A stretch of 64,000 nt of DNA from Sporolactobacillus sp. STSJ-5 (GCF_024385605.1 NZ_JANFOJ010000004.1:62001-126000), one strand, 5' to 3'; positions 46,075-55,796 are shown, counted from the stretch's first letter. Notes: generated from the letters alone by a model not told the origin. A program made the numbers and translations.

Positions 46075-47238
46075 TCACTTATTTAAGCTTAGAAAAAGAT
46101 GTTCATACTTACGAACGATAATATCCCAAGAGTAGAAGCCATCAATACGCTGCCTTGCTTTTGCCGCAAAGTGATTAATTTCATTTTCAGTTAAATTGTC
46201 TGCTTTTTTTATTATATCAGATAGACTACCACTTTGTTTTGTAAAATAGAGAGCGGCGTCCTCGGCTACTTCCTTATTAAAAACCACATCTAACAATATG
46301 TTTATTCTCGTAGAGGAAAGTGCCTCAAGTAATGAAGGATTAGTGCCACCAACCTCATGTCCATGAAAATATCCATACGCCTGTTCGCGAATTTTTTTTA
46401 ACAGGCTCTGATCATACACCGTACCCACAAATTTAACTCTAGGGTCTTTTTTAAAATTTGTTACTCTAAGTAATTGATCATAAAACTTATTTTTTTCAAC
46501 ATTGGAAATAATAACCAAGTCTTTATTGGATTTAGACTTCATAAATTCTGTAATCATTAATTCATAATTGTTTTCAGGAACAAATCTACCGACTATTAAA
46601 TAAAACTCATTTGCTGATATCTTATGTTTATTAAACCAATTATTTAATTGAGAATCAGTGTCTGACAACTTTGAAGGTATACAATCTGATCCATACGCAA
46701 TGAATTCGGTTTTTGGATTATATTCAGAGTAGTCATTCAAAATATATTTTTCAATACCCTTTGAATCACAAATTAGCAAGTCTGCATTTTTTACCATTAA
46801 TCGTTCTGAAAATTTCCAATACAATCTAATTGGCTTTGACCATTTGCTGCGTTTCCACTCATGTCCGTCAGGATTTACATAGACTTTTATCTCTAATTTT
46901 GATAATTTTTCTTTGTAGTAACCAATAAATGGTCCAATTCTACAAGCTAGTATGTAAACAACACAATCACGCAGCTGATTTTTTTGAATATAATCGAAAA
47001 TTCTTCGCAGACTTAACAGATCATATAGTAGTGCTTTAGCGCTACCAATATTTGGAACCTTAATATTTATCAAATGTACCCCATTATAAACTTGCTCTTC
47101 ATTGTTATCAGCCAAACATGAGACATAGTATTTAATATCACTACTTTTTTTCCTTGCTGTCAGCTGATCTACAAACGTCTCAAAGCCACCATATCTGGCT
47201 GGTATTCCTTTCGAGCCCATTATAAAAATATGTTTCAT
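46075..47238 (-). CDS. DUF1972-type GT4 rhamnosyltransferase
   Basis: A 387-aa protein with the DUF1972 N-terminus FIMGSKGIPARYGGFETFVDQL, VYVNPDGHEWKRSKWSKPIRLYWKF, and LICDSKGIEKYI, followed by a GT4 C-terminal domain (YLIVGRFVPENNYELMI, HGHEVGGTNPSLLEAL). Family members such as WchF/Cps2T are beta-1,4-rhamnosyltransferases acting second after priming. That agrees with the rfbACBD operon nearby. Overlaps the upstream GT4 by 4 nt. Confidence 0.9.
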   Translation of the reverse strand: MKHIFIMGSKGIPARYGGFETFVDQLTARKKSSDIKYYVSCLADNNEEQVYNGVHLINIKVPNIGSAKALLYDLLSLRRIFDYIQKNQLRDCVVYILACRIGPFIGYYKEKLSKLEIKVYVNPDGHEWKRSKWSKPIRLYWKFSERLMVKNADLLICDSKGIEKYILNDYSEYNPKTEFIAYGSDCIPSKLSDTDSQLNNWFNKHKISANEFYLIVGRFVPENNYELMITEFMKSKSNKDLVIISNVEKNKFYDQLLRVTNFKKDPRVKFVGTVYDQSLLKKIREQAYGYFHGHEVGGTNPSLLEALSSTRINILLDVVFNKEVAEDAALYFTKQSGSLSDIIKKADNLTENEINHFAAKARQRIDGFYSWDIIVRKYEHLFLSLNK

Positions 47239-48638
47239 TTTGAATTATCCTTTTCAATATATTTGTATGTATCAAGTATTCGTTTGACATGATTTTCAAT
47301 TGAAAAATCAAAATCACCTGAACAAATATTGTTATTCATTTTACTTAAAATATTTCTATTGTTAAGAATTCGTGCAAATACTTGAGTTAGACATTCTGCA
47401 TTTGGTTCAACTATGAAACCATTGTCATTGTTTTGAACAAAGTCTTTTGCGCCAACTAATTTTGAGATAATTATCGGGACCCCATATGATAGACTTTCAA
47501 GTGCTACTAATCCAAATGTTTCTTTCCATAAACTAGGAACAATCACTAGATCAGAATGTTCAAAAATATCACCTTGCTGATTGAATTGATATCGCCCATG
47601 ATACTTTACATGCTCTGCTATACCTTTCAATGATATTTCTGATCCATTACCATAAACGTTCAGCTCCCAGTTGGTAACTCCTTTATCAAGTAAAATTTTC
47701 AGCGCATCACATAGCATAAAAAATCCTTTATATTTTTCAAGAGGCCCAAAATAAGTTATATGTAAAATTGAGTTTTCATCGTATTTTTTGACTTGTCTAT
47801 TATCTTTAATGTTATAACTGGTAACTGGAATTACTTTTCCTTTTAATGAATAGTAATGCTCATACTCTTCCTTTGTTGTGCTGCTGTTATAAAGTACTAA
47901 ATCAATTTTTCTAAGTATATCTCCGTAATACATTCTCAATTCACGAAAGTATTGGGCTCTATATTGTAGTAAATTCGGTTTAGAAATATGTGGTTCTTGT
48001 AGGGTATTTGGTTCAGAGAATTGTACTCTACTTCTTCTTGATCTAATTGATTTGATCATTGAACTGTTTTTCATTTGTTTATAAAGATGAGATTGCATAA
48101 TTCTAATTAAAGGTAAACTATAAGAATTTGAATTACAAATTGCACATCCTAGTCCCTCATCATAGTCAATACATGCTTTTGAATCATATTTAAATAAATT
48201 TACTGTTGGACAAATACCAAAATAATCATGGGTCGTAAATACCGTTTTAATTCCCAAATTATTTGCTGCATCAAAAAACTCGCAATGAATCCCCATTAAA
48301 GTATGTACATGTATTACATCTGGATTAATACTATTTAAAAAATCTTTAAAAAGTTCTTGGTTACTCAATGGTTTCATGAAAGCTGTTGGGTTAATTACCC
48401 CACCACGTAAGGGAACCGGGAGTGGATTGACTAATTCAAATACCCAAATTCCCTTAAAGTTTTTATTTTCGCTAATTTTTTCTTTTCCAAATAAGTTTAT
48501 TTGACCAGGATAAAGAAGGAAAATTTCATGTCCCATTTTTTGCTGGCTAATCATTAGATCTGTTGCATATTTTGTTAACCCACCAGTCCTGTATGGTGGC
48601 AAACCTAATGTATAATGCAGTATCTTAATGATGTTCAC
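47235..48638 (-). CDS. GT4 glycosyltransferase
   Basis: A 467-aa GT4, longer than most. LGLPPYRTGGLTKYATDL and VIHVHTLMGIHCEFFDAA are in the N-terminal domain. A Cys-containing insert (KACIDYDEGLGCAICNSNS, about residues 150-170) of the kind that introduces glycogen-synthase-like GTs follows. LHITYFGPLEKYKGF, HGRYQFNQQ and VPSLWKETFGLVALESLSYGVP (EX7E) are in the C-terminal domain. Start is GTG, inside the 3' end of the polymerase gene (14-nt overlap). Confidence 0.85.
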   Translation of the reverse strand: MNIIKILHYTLGLPPYRTGGLTKYATDLMISQQKMGHEIFLLYPGQINLFGKEKISENKNFKGIWVFELVNPLPVPLRGGVINPTAFMKPLSNQELFKDFLNSINPDVIHVHTLMGIHCEFFDAANNLGIKTVFTTHDYFGICPTVNLFKYDSKACIDYDEGLGCAICNSNSYSLPLIRIMQSHLYKQMKNSSMIKSIRSRRSRVQFSEPNTLQEPHISKPNLLQYRAQYFRELRMYYGDILRKIDLVLYNSSTTKEEYEHYYSLKGKVIPVTSYNIKDNRQVKKYDENSILHITYFGPLEKYKGFFMLCDALKILLDKGVTNWELNVYGNGSEISLKGIAEHVKYHGRYQFNQQGDIFEHSDLVIVPSLWKETFGLVALESLSYGVPIIISKLVGAKDFVQNNDNGFIVEPNAECLTQVFARILNNRNILSKMNNNICSGDFDFSIENHVKRILDTYKYIEKDNSK

Positions 48639-49962
48639 CTTCTAAATTTCTTGTGCTCTTAATTAAATTCACATTTTCATGGATACCTAAAAGAGAAAAC
48701 AGAAAAATTAACGTTTCAACATCTTGAATATGCGGAAGAAAGAAAAAAACAACTAGCGAAAATATGACTAAGCAAATATTGAAAAAGCCTAAGTTTTTCA
48801 CAAATTCATTATGTGCAGACCTAGTTAGTAAAAATGATCGTACGAGTACAGAAAAATAAATTGCAAAATATAAAATTGCACCAATAATACCAACTTCAAA
48901 AATCATCAAAAAATATGATGATTCGGTTAGGTGGGGTGCTGCCATGCTAAGCAGTGCCTTAGGACCATTTGTCCCTAAACCTGTTCCAAATGGATGATCC
49001 CTAATTGTACTCAATGAATTATTTATAGAAACAATGTGACCGACTGCTGATGTGTCACGTAAAGAAAAAGTCTTATGCATGTATTGAATGAATATCTTTA
49101 TAATTCCGTAATTTCTAAACACATACAGAAAAACAGCTAGAATTGCTATAATACAGGCACTAATACCAGCAATTTTTTTGTTAAGTCGAAACTTTTTCAA
49201 TGAATTAATGTTATTTTCAATAAATTTAAAAATCCCACAAATTGCCAATGTCGCTAATATTCCGATCCAACTACTTCTAGAAAAAGTTAAAAACATTGCG
49301 ATAAAGAATATAGCCAACCCTGCAATAACCAGCCCTTTATTTATGATTATTTTTTTGATCTGTACAATAACCAAAATAATAATCATACCTAGGAAATAAG
49401 CAAAAGTATTGGGATAAACAAAGGTTGATGTAACCCTCTGAAAATCTGGGAATCCCGACAAGAAAAAAACATCCCCAAGTTGACCATTATTGCTGGGATA
49501 CCCTAACCAAACTAAAAATTGAGGTTTTAAAACTAATGATTGAAAAATACCATATATAGATATTAAAACTGTTAAATAAAACAAACCACGACACAATTTA
49601 TTGTATCGATTGATATTTAAACTAACATTTTTAAACACAAAGTATGATATAAACGGTTCAACATAGATTCTCACATGATACAAGGCAGTCATTTTAATAT
49701 CTGAAATGACTGTATAGTAGAGAGATACTAGAGTGAACAAGGCAATAAAAAGATACGTCCAATTAATAGAAAAGATACCTTTTTTTGACTTAAGTAAGGA
49801 AAAAAAAGTCAGCAAGAAAATAATAAAAAGGTCAATTTCTTTCCAGTATTTAAATACAGTAATATCCCCTAAAATAATAACAAAAAGTATATAGTGTATT
49901 GGCAGCAAAAAAAGTAATATAGCTGATAAATAATAACTCCATGGAATATTTCTAATATACAT
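48625..49962 (-). CDS. Wzy-like polysaccharide polymerase (operon 2)
   Basis: A 445-aa membrane protein of 11-12 TM segments. Wzy_C/O-antigen-ligase features are AMFLTFSRSSWIGIL, followed by an external loop with RDHPFGTGLGTNGP and SSYFLMIFEVGIIGAILYF. RBS GGAG six nt before the ATG. Its presence with a second flippase marks operon 2 as a complete Wzx/Wzy system. Confidence 0.85.
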   Translation of the reverse strand: MYIRNIPWSYYLSAILLFLLPIHYILFVIILGDITVFKYWKEIDLFIIFLLTFFSLLKSKKGIFSINWTYLFIALFTLVSLYYTVISDIKMTALYHVRIYVEPFISYFVFKNVSLNINRYNKLCRGLFYLTVLISIYGIFQSLVLKPQFLVWLGYPSNNGQLGDVFFLSGFPDFQRVTSTFVYPNTFAYFLGMIIILVIVQIKKIIINKGLVIAGLAIFFIAMFLTFSRSSWIGILATLAICGIFKFIENNINSLKKFRLNKKIAGISACIIAILAVFLYVFRNYGIIKIFIQYMHKTFSLRDTSAVGHIVSINNSLSTIRDHPFGTGLGTNGPKALLSMAAPHLTESSYFLMIFEVGIIGAILYFAIYFSVLVRSFLLTRSAHNEFVKNLGFFNICLVIFSLVVFFFLPHIQDVETLIFLFSLLGIHENVNLIKSTRNLEGEHH

Positions 49963-49988
49963 TTGCTTCTCCTTACCTTACCTATCAC

Positions 49989-50909
49989 TCATTTTATTTT
50001 ATCATTAAGCCCCTTTGTTCCCCTTAAACCATCAATTAAACCTACTACAGAGAAATATGACAATTTGAAGTTTCCTCTTAGAAATCTAAATATTATTTTT
50101 CTAATTTCACCTAATGTGTTATAAATAAGCATATAAATTTTAAAAGTGCCCTTTAAATTCTTTTTAAGCATATGCACTTTATTTCTCGTCGTATAGTATA
50201 TCGATCTTACATTATACTCCATTCCGTCTTTTTCAGTTTTTCTATAAACGGTTAATGACTGAAAATAAACGACATCAAACCCATCAATAATTGCTCGCAG
50301 AGCAAGATCATCTTCATCTGAATACATAAAAAAGCTTTCATCAAACATGCCTATTTTATTAATTAGTTTGACATTAATTAATAAAGCCGCACCAAGCAAT
50401 CTAGATGAAAGTCTTGCTTCATGCCCATATTTGTCAAATTCTAACGAATACTTCGACTCAATTTTTGACCACCATCTAGAGCTGTAATATTGGGTGAAAA
50501 TTAATTTTCCATTAGTGGATGCAATTCTTGGCCCCATTAATCCTACATTGGGTTTATCCTTGACAAATTCAATCATTTTATTAAGGAACAACTGGTCTTT
50601 TACTAAGGTATCATTATTAAGAACCAACATATAATCAGCGCCATCATTTAAAGCAACTTTCATTCCAACATTATTGCCACCAGTATATCCAAGATTTTCC
50701 GAATTAATAATTATTGTATGCGTTTTTTCAAATTCATGCTTAAGTTTTTCAGCAGACCCATCGACCGAATGATTATCTAGAATAACAATAGAAAAATTAG
50801 GATAATCTAATTTTTCTAGATGATGAATGCACTCAGCAGTGTCGTTATAGTTATTCCAATTTAATACAATAACTACTACTTTAGGGAAATTCACGTTCTC
50901 TTTTGTCAT
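49989..50909 (-). CDS. GT2 glycosyltransferase (rhamnosyltransferase/WbbL-like)
   Basis: A 306-aa GT2 with VVIVLNWNNYNDTAECI, VILDNHSVDGS, NLGYTGGNNVGM, YMLVLNNDTLV, GLMGPRI, AALLINVKLINKIGMFDE and YSDEDDLALRAIIDGF. It belongs to the same subgroup as 21135-22052 but is not a recent duplicate. It lies between the priming transferase and the polymerase, and is probably one of the first extending enzymes. Confidence 0.88.
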   Translation of the reverse strand: MTKENVNFPKVVVIVLNWNNYNDTAECIHHLEKLDYPNFSIVILDNHSVDGSAEKLKHEFEKTHTIIINSENLGYTGGNNVGMKVALNDGADYMLVLNNDTLVKDQLFLNKMIEFVKDKPNVGLMGPRIASTNGKLIFTQYYSSRWWSKIESKYSLEFDKYGHEARLSSRLLGAALLINVKLINKIGMFDESFFMYSDEDDLALRAIIDGFDVVYFQSLTVYRKTEKDGMEYNVRSIYYTTRNKVHMLKKNLKGTFKIYMLIYNTLGEIRKIIFRFLRGNFKLSYFSVVGLIDGLRGTKGLNDKIK

Positions 50910-50966
50910 TTCATCACTCTTTCAGTCCTTCTAAAAGACAACGAACATACGTGGTTAAAAAATATA

Positions 50967-51650
50967 TTAAAAAGCATCTTTAGCCCTAAAAACTTCAATG
51001 AATGTTTTAAGAATAATTTTAATATCAACAAGCAAACTTCGATTCTGAATGTATTTCAGATCAAGTTCAACCATTTCTTCAAAACCTACATCACTTCTAC
51101 CGCTTATCTGCCACAGACCCGTGCATCCAGGAATCACTAAGAGCCTCTGTTTGTCATATTCAGAGTACTCAACGACCTCTCTAGGAAGTGGCGGGCGTGG
51201 TCCAACTAAACTCATATTACCTTTAAGCACATTAACAAGCTGCGGTAGTTCATCAATACTCGTTTTACGTATGAAATGACCAATGCGAGTAATTCTTGGA
51301 TCATCTTTCATCTTAAACATAGCGCCAGTTGTTTCATTGCAGTCCAAAAGATCACCCAGCAATTCTTCAGCATTCGAGATCATCGATCTGAATTTATATA
51401 TATTAAATTTTTTTCCATTTTTCCCTACGCGGACTTGTTTAAAAATGACTTTGCCTTTAGGATCTTCCAGTTTAATAAGTAAAGCAACAACTAAAAATAA
51501 TGGAGACAGTAAGACAAGGCCTATAAATGCCCCAATGATATCTATTGCCCTTTTTGTAACAAGATATCCTCTTTTTTCATTGACTAATTGGTTTTTATAC
51601 AGAATATCTTCAACAAAGCGTGCTTCGATTTGTGATCTTGGCATAGCCAT
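50967..51650 (-). CDS. Priming sugar-phosphate transferase (operon 2)
   Basis: A 227-aa short-form polyprenyl glycosylphosphotransferase: [20 protein letters not shown] (membrane helix), [55 protein letters not shown] and [20 protein letters not shown]. The last motif resembles galactosyl/N-acetyl-sugar phosphate transferases. The start is ATG 51650, eight nt after GGAGG, rather than the ATGs at 51668, which lie within the galU stop. Both priming enzymes begin with a similar MAMxxSQ segment. Confidence 0.92.
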   Translation of the reverse strand: MAMPRSQIEARFVEDILYKNQLVNEKRGYLVTKRAIDIIGAFIGLVLLSPLFLVVALLIKLEDPKGKVIFKQVRVGKNGKKFNIYKFRSMISNAEELLGDLLDCNETTGAMFKMKDDPRITRIGHFIRKTSIDELPQLVNVLKGNMSLVGPRPPLPREVVEYSEYDKQRLLVIPGCTGLWQISGRSDVGFEEMVELDLKYIQNRSLLVDIKIILKTFIEVFRAKDAF

Positions 51651-51664
51651 CGTCTTATCCTCCA

Positions 51665-52546
51665 TCATTCGAGTGGTAGTTTATTATCGTGAAGAATTTT
51701 TTCAATCCCCTTAAGAACATCCTTCTGAATGCTCTTGTCTTGCAATGCCATCTCAATGTTCGTCAGAACAAATCCGAGCGTTTCACCCACATCAAAACGT
51801 TTGCCTTCGAATTGATACGCATAAACGCCTTGAAGTTCATTCAGTTTCTGAATCGCGTCGGTCAACTGGATTTCTCCGCCTGCACCGATTTCCTTCTTAT
51901 CAAGGAAGTCAAAAATTTCCGGAGTCAGCACGTAGCGCCCGATAATCGCCATATTGGAAGGCGGATTGCTTTCCGGCTTTTCGACGAACTTGCGCACGTC
52001 AAACAGACGGCCATCCTGTGCCTTCGGATCAATAATACCATAACGGTGTGTCTGATTCTCTGGAACTTCTTTCACACCAATGCAAGAGCAACCGGTCTTC
52101 TCATATTGGTCCATCAGTTGCTTGATGCATGGAGTCTCCGCTTGAACAATGTCATCGCCGAGAAGGACCGCAAAAGGCTCGTCACCAATGAATTTACGGG
52201 CACACCAAACGGCGTGACCCAAGCCTTGCGGCGACTTTTGACGGATGTAGTGAATGTCAATTCGGGATGGTTCACGCACTTTCTCAAGTAAATCTAATTT
52301 ATTTTTTTGAATCAAATTCTGTTCCAATTCGTATGCAATATCAAAGTGATCTTCGATTGCACGTTTACCTTTACCAGTAACGATAATAATGTCTTCAATA
52401 CCTGCTTGAACGGCTTCCTCAACAATATACTGGATTGTCGGCTTGTTGACAATGGGAAGCATTTCCTTTGGCAATGCCTTTGTTGCCGGCAAGAAGCGTG
52501 TACCTAACCCTGCGGCCGGAATGACCGCTTTTCTGACCTTTTTCAT
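51665..52546 (-). CDS. galU: UTP-glucose-1-phosphate uridylyltransferase GalU/GtaB (copy 2)
   Basis: A 293-aa GalU with the same motifs as copy 1 ([36 protein letters not shown]). ATG 52546 is preceded by GGGGG seven nt upstream; the TTG before it is not needed. First gene of operon 2, where copy 1 is fourth in operon 1. In direct orientation to copy 1. Confidence 0.96.
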   Translation of the reverse strand: MKKVRKAVIPAAGLGTRFLPATKALPKEMLPIVNKPTIQYIVEEAVQAGIEDIIIVTGKGKRAIEDHFDIAYELEQNLIQKNKLDLLEKVREPSRIDIHYIRQKSPQGLGHAVWCARKFIGDEPFAVLLGDDIVQAETPCIKQLMDQYEKTGCSCIGVKEVPENQTHRYGIIDPKAQDGRLFDVRKFVEKPESNPPSNMAIIGRYVLTPEIFDFLDKKEIGAGGEIQLTDAIQKLNELQGVYAYQFEGKRFDVGETLGFVLTNIEMALQDKSIQKDVLKGIEKILHDNKLPLE

Positions 52547-52972
52547 CAAAAAACCCCCTGGAAAGTGGAGACATAGTCTGTTGTTTGTCGTGAAAGCTCT
52601 GAGATGTTGTCTCGCTAAGTAATGAGGACATTCTATGTTATCTCTATTAAAAATAAATTAATGGAATGGTTCAAGAACTCAAGATTCTCTCATTATACAC
52701 TATTCATATGCGCCGTGAAGCTAAAACTCGACATTTTTTGTCTCGTCAAGCTACAAGCATTATAGCATATTTAATCTTATTGAAAAGAGGCAGATTTGGG
52801 AAGAAAGTCACGGGAGTTGATTCTAAAGGCATTTATTACATATTGTTGCTCTCTATTTACGATTTGTTTACAAATATGTTTCAAAGTATTGTGCTAAAAA
52901 TGTCCCATTGTGTCACTGACTTGCACTTGTTAAGCTATTTTCTGCTGAAAATGACTTCATCCAATTTTGATT
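52547..52972 (-). promoter_or_regulatory. Promoter region of polysaccharide operon 2
   Basis: A 426-bp non-coding region. On the - strand TATAAT at 52697-52692 lies ~145 nt before galU, and an extended -10 TGCTATAAT (TATAAT at 52764-52759) lies ~210 nt before it. The distal site has the same TGCTATAAT core as the distal site of operon 1. The 5' leader of 145-210 nt has no obvious riboswitch. Confidence 0.45.
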
Positions 52973-53221
52973 TTATTCCTCGGATGTGACGTAATACACT
53001 TCCTCTTCACGGTGCCAGAACGGTCGTGTCGTCTTGCTATACACACGGTAATTTCCGTAAAGCAATGAGTCGAAGTCAATGAGTTTCAGAGCGTACTTCT
53101 CATTGAACTGTTCTGCTGCCTGCTCAATGCTTTTGGCTTGTATCGATGCTATCGGTTTGTTATATGCGTCAGAGATTGTCCTCTTGTCATCGGATTCGTG
53201 ATAAAACGTGTATACGGCCAT
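52973..53221 (-). CDS. Small conserved protein C (new paralogous family)
   Basis: An 82-aa protein with RBS AAAGGAG nine nt before the ATG. VYTFYHESDDKRTISDAYNKPI, QFNEKYALKLIDFDSL, GNYRVYSKT and EEVYYVTSEE align along the whole length with proteins A (28709) and B (31240). It is the most divergent of the three. It sits upstream of operon 2 exactly as protein A sits upstream of operon 1. Function unknown. Confidence 0.78.
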   Translation of the reverse strand: MAVYTFYHESDDKRTISDAYNKPIASIQAKSIEQAAEQFNEKYALKLIDFDSLLYGNYRVYSKTTRPFWHREEEVYYVTSEE

Positions 53222-53619
53222 TATTGTTCGCTCCTTTATTCTGCAATTGCATGTATGAATCTTTTCTCGCTTTCTCTGTGGAATTCCTTGTAAGCTCGTA
53301 CACTCGATTAGTTGGGAATCTTGTCAACCCAAGTCATTTCTTGAGACAGATTCTCCGTCTTTTGCGAGCAGATAACCGATGAGACGTGCGGTATTACGGT
53401 CTGTGTCCTTTGTCCTGTTTTTGCCATAATCCCGAATTTTGTCAGAAAGTATTTCGTCATTTCGATTTCACTTAAGGTTTTCGCCGTACTCGCAATGCTC
53501 TTGGGCTATTTGACAATGATCGTTCTTTCAAATAAAGTAAATGTGACTTTCATGAATTTTTCGGATTATTTTCAGGGTACTTGGACTCTTTTTTGCGCAT
53601 CCTTTAATAAAGGAAGATT
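53222..53619. other. Gene-free region between small protein C and ktrA
   Basis: 398 bp with no recognisable gene. A + strand frame stays open from about 53345 into the ktrA start and is hydrophobic in part, but has no start codon with an RBS. I looked for a ydaO-type (c-di-AMP) riboswitch, known upstream of some ktr operons, and could not identify its conserved core. Confidence 0.4.
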
Positions 53620-54279
53620 ATGATGAACAAACAATTTGCCGTCATCGGTCTTGGTCAGCTGGGCTCAAGCGTCAGCATCGAGCTGAGCAATATGGGCTGC
53701 GAGGTCCTGGCGATCGATATTGATTTGGATAAAGTGAATGATTACTCGGATGTCGTGACGCAGGCGGTTCAGGCGGATTCGACCGATGAGAAGGTGCTGC
53801 AGGCGCTCGGAATTCGCAATTTCGATCATGTGATCGTTGCAATCGGGCGCAACATCCAGGCGAGCATCCTGACGACGCTGCTGCTGAAGGAATCAGGCGT
53901 GAAGGAGATTTGGGCGAAGGCTCAGAATGACTATCATGAGAAGATTCTGAGGAAGCTTGGCGCGGACAAGATCATTCGTCCGGAGGTTGAAATTGGCTAT
54001 CGAATCGCGCACCTGGCAACCGCGAATAAGATTCTTGATTACATAGAGTTGTCGAAGGACTACAGCATTATTGAAATTGAAGTGACGGATCGGCTGATTG
54101 GGAAGTCGATCATGGAAATTGATGTGCGTGCGAATTACGGATGCAACGTAATCGCGATCCGTCGCAACCGCGCGGTCGTTGTCCGCAATATTGGCGAATT
54201 GAAGCTTGAGCGCGACGATGTGCTGCTGATTATCGGAAAAAGTGAGGATCTGGAGCGATTTGAGAAAGAGGGCGTCTGA
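53620..54279 (+). CDS. ktrA: KtrA-type potassium channel regulatory subunit (TrkA-N/TrkA-C)
   Basis: A 219-aa cytoplasmic RCK protein. The N-terminal Rossmann domain has FAVIGLGQLGSSVS (GxGxxG), VLAIDIDLDKVNDYS and AVQADSTDEKVLQALGI. The C-terminal TrkA-C domain (about 135-219), a c-di-AMP-binding type in KtrA/KtrC proteins, includes IGKSIMEIDVRANYGCNVIAI. RBS AAAGGAAG; either of the two adjacent ATGs may be used. It gates the membrane subunit encoded next, 43 nt downstream. Confidence 0.93.
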   Translation: MMNKQFAVIGLGQLGSSVSIELSNMGCEVLAIDIDLDKVNDYSDVVTQAVQADSTDEKVLQALGIRNFDHVIVAIGRNIQASILTTLLLKESGVKEIWAKAQNDYHEKILRKLGADKIIRPEVEIGYRIAHLATANKILDYIELSKDYSIIEIEVTDRLIGKSIMEIDVRANYGCNVIAIRRNRAVVVRNIGELKLERDDVLLIIGKSEDLERFEKEGV

Positions 54280-54322
54280 TCTTTTTTCTTGCTCTCCTCC
54301 TATTTAAGGCAAGGAGTTTGAT

Positions 54323-55675
54323 ATGATGCAATCTACGAAGAAAATACTTTCCGCGCTTGACCTCAAGCCCTTCAGATTCAGCCCGCCGCTCTTTCTGTCC
54401 ATTTTGCTGTTTGTCATTATCGTCATTGGGACTCTGCTTCTAAAGCTGCCGATTTCCACAAGGCATCCGATTTCGTGGCTGGATGCCTTATTTTTATCGA
54501 CATCCGCTTCGACGGTTACCGGTTTGTCTCCTTTTGAGACCGGTCAGACGTTTACCTTTTTCGGACAGATTGTTCTGATGCTGCTGATTCAGATCGGTGG
54601 TATCGGTGTTATGGCGTTCGCCGTGTTTTTCGTTATTTTACTGGGTAAGAAGGTTTCGATTCGGCAGAGGCAGTTGATGCAAGAGGCGCTGAATGTTCCA
54701 TCAATTGGCGGTGTGATCCGGCTGGTCAGCTGGATTTTAATTTTTTCGTTTGCGATTGAGCTGATTGGGACCTTCTTTCTCGCATTTCGATTTGTGCCTG
54801 AATTCGGCTGGGGCAAGGGGCTTTATTATGGTCTCTTCCACTCGATCAGTGGGTTCAACCAAGCCGGTTTTTCGCTTTTTCCCGGCAGCATGAGTCAATA
54901 TCTTGGTGATCCAATTGTGAATTTGACGATGGTTATGATGATTACGCTTGGTGGGATCGGCTTCACGGTGCTTGCCGAGCTGCTGTCCACACACCGCTAT
55001 CATAAGCTTTCGCTTCATGCTCAGGTCATGATCACCGGGACTTTGATTATTAATGCGGTGGCTGTGTTGGCGATTTTCATTATTGAGTATGCGAATCCGA
55101 ATACGTTAGGTCCGCTTAGTCTAGGCGATAAATTCTGGGCGGCGTTCTTTCAAGGTATATCGCCGCGAACCGCCGGTCTAACGACGATTGATCCGGCCGG
55201 ATTGAGCCAAGCGTCTCTACTGCTTACCATGCTGATGATGTTCATTGGCGCGGGCAGTACATCAACGAGTGGTGGCATCAAACTGACGACGTTTATGATT
55301 ATCATCGCGCAGGTGTTCACCTTCTTGAAAGGGCGACGCGAGGTTGTGATCAACAAGCGTACGGTCAACCACCAGGTCATTGTGCGGGCGGTGTCGATCA
55401 TTTCGATTTCTCTGATCGTGGTGCTTGTCGCGTTGTTCTTGCTGTGTTTGTCGGAAAACCAACCGTTTATGGTGATCCTGTTTGAGGTCATTTCGGCGTT
55501 CGGTACGGCCGGTGAATCGATCGGAGCTACTGCTCACTTCACCGCCTTCGGCAAAGTCGTGATTATGTGCGTGATGTTCTTCGGTAAGGTCGGTCCGCTG
55601 ACGTTGGCGTTCTCCGTGACCAAGCGCTCGCATGTGGATATTCGGTATCCGGATGGGGAGATTTATACGGGGTAA
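54323..55675 (+). CDS. ktrB: KtrB-type potassium transporter subunit (TrkH/KtrB family)
   Basis: A 450-aa integral membrane protein with four M1-P-M2 repeats. The four pore loops are visible as STVTGLSPFE, ISGFNQAGFS, SPRTAGLTTID and SAFGTAGESIG, each with the conserved filter Gly, and a Gly/Ser-rich gating segment GAGSTSTSGGIKL lies in the third repeat. It mediates Na-dependent K+ uptake together with KtrA. RBS AGGAG six nt upstream. Followed by a terminator. Confidence 0.95.
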   Translation: MMQSTKKILSALDLKPFRFSPPLFLSILLFVIIVIGTLLLKLPISTRHPISWLDALFLSTSASTVTGLSPFETGQTFTFFGQIVLMLLIQIGGIGVMAFAVFFVILLGKKVSIRQRQLMQEALNVPSIGGVIRLVSWILIFSFAIELIGTFFLAFRFVPEFGWGKGLYYGLFHSISGFNQAGFSLFPGSMSQYLGDPIVNLTMVMMITLGGIGFTVLAELLSTHRYHKLSLHAQVMITGTLIINAVAVLAIFIIEYANPNTLGPLSLGDKFWAAFFQGISPRTAGLTTIDPAGLSQASLLLTMLMMFIGAGSTSTSGGIKLTTFMIIIAQVFTFLKGRREVVINKRTVNHQVIVRAVSIISISLIVVLVALFLLCLSENQPFMVILFEVISAFGTAGESIGATAHFTAFGKVVIMCVMFFGKVGPLTLAFSVTKRSHVDIRYPDGEIYTG

Positions 55676-55682
55676 GGGAAAA

Positions 55683-55715
55683 CCGCGAGACCCGGTTGTG
55701 GAGTCGCGGCTTTTT
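55683..55715 (+). terminator. Terminator of ktrAB
   Basis: A CCGCGA / TCGCGG stem with a 15-nt loop, then CTTTTT, eight nt past the stop. A degenerate second copy of the same block (ending GGTCGCGGCTTTTTG) lies at 55743-55777. Confidence 0.8.
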
Positions 55716-55796
55716 GATTGGGAGAAGTTCTATGATTAGAGTTAAGGCGCGGCTCGGGTGTTGGGTCGCGGCTTTTTGTGCGTGGATTTGGGTTGG

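Noticed and set aside
53222-53619. Possible ydaO-type c-di-AMP riboswitch upstream of ktrAB.
   Set aside because: Expected from Bacillus biology, but I could not find its conserved core or a fitting terminator on the + strand.
53345-53623. A hydrophobic open frame on the + strand that runs into the ktrA start codon (TGA overlapping ATG).
   Set aside because: No start codon with an RBS; the only ATG gives a 42-residue peptide. It may be decayed coding sequence, but the evidence is too thin.
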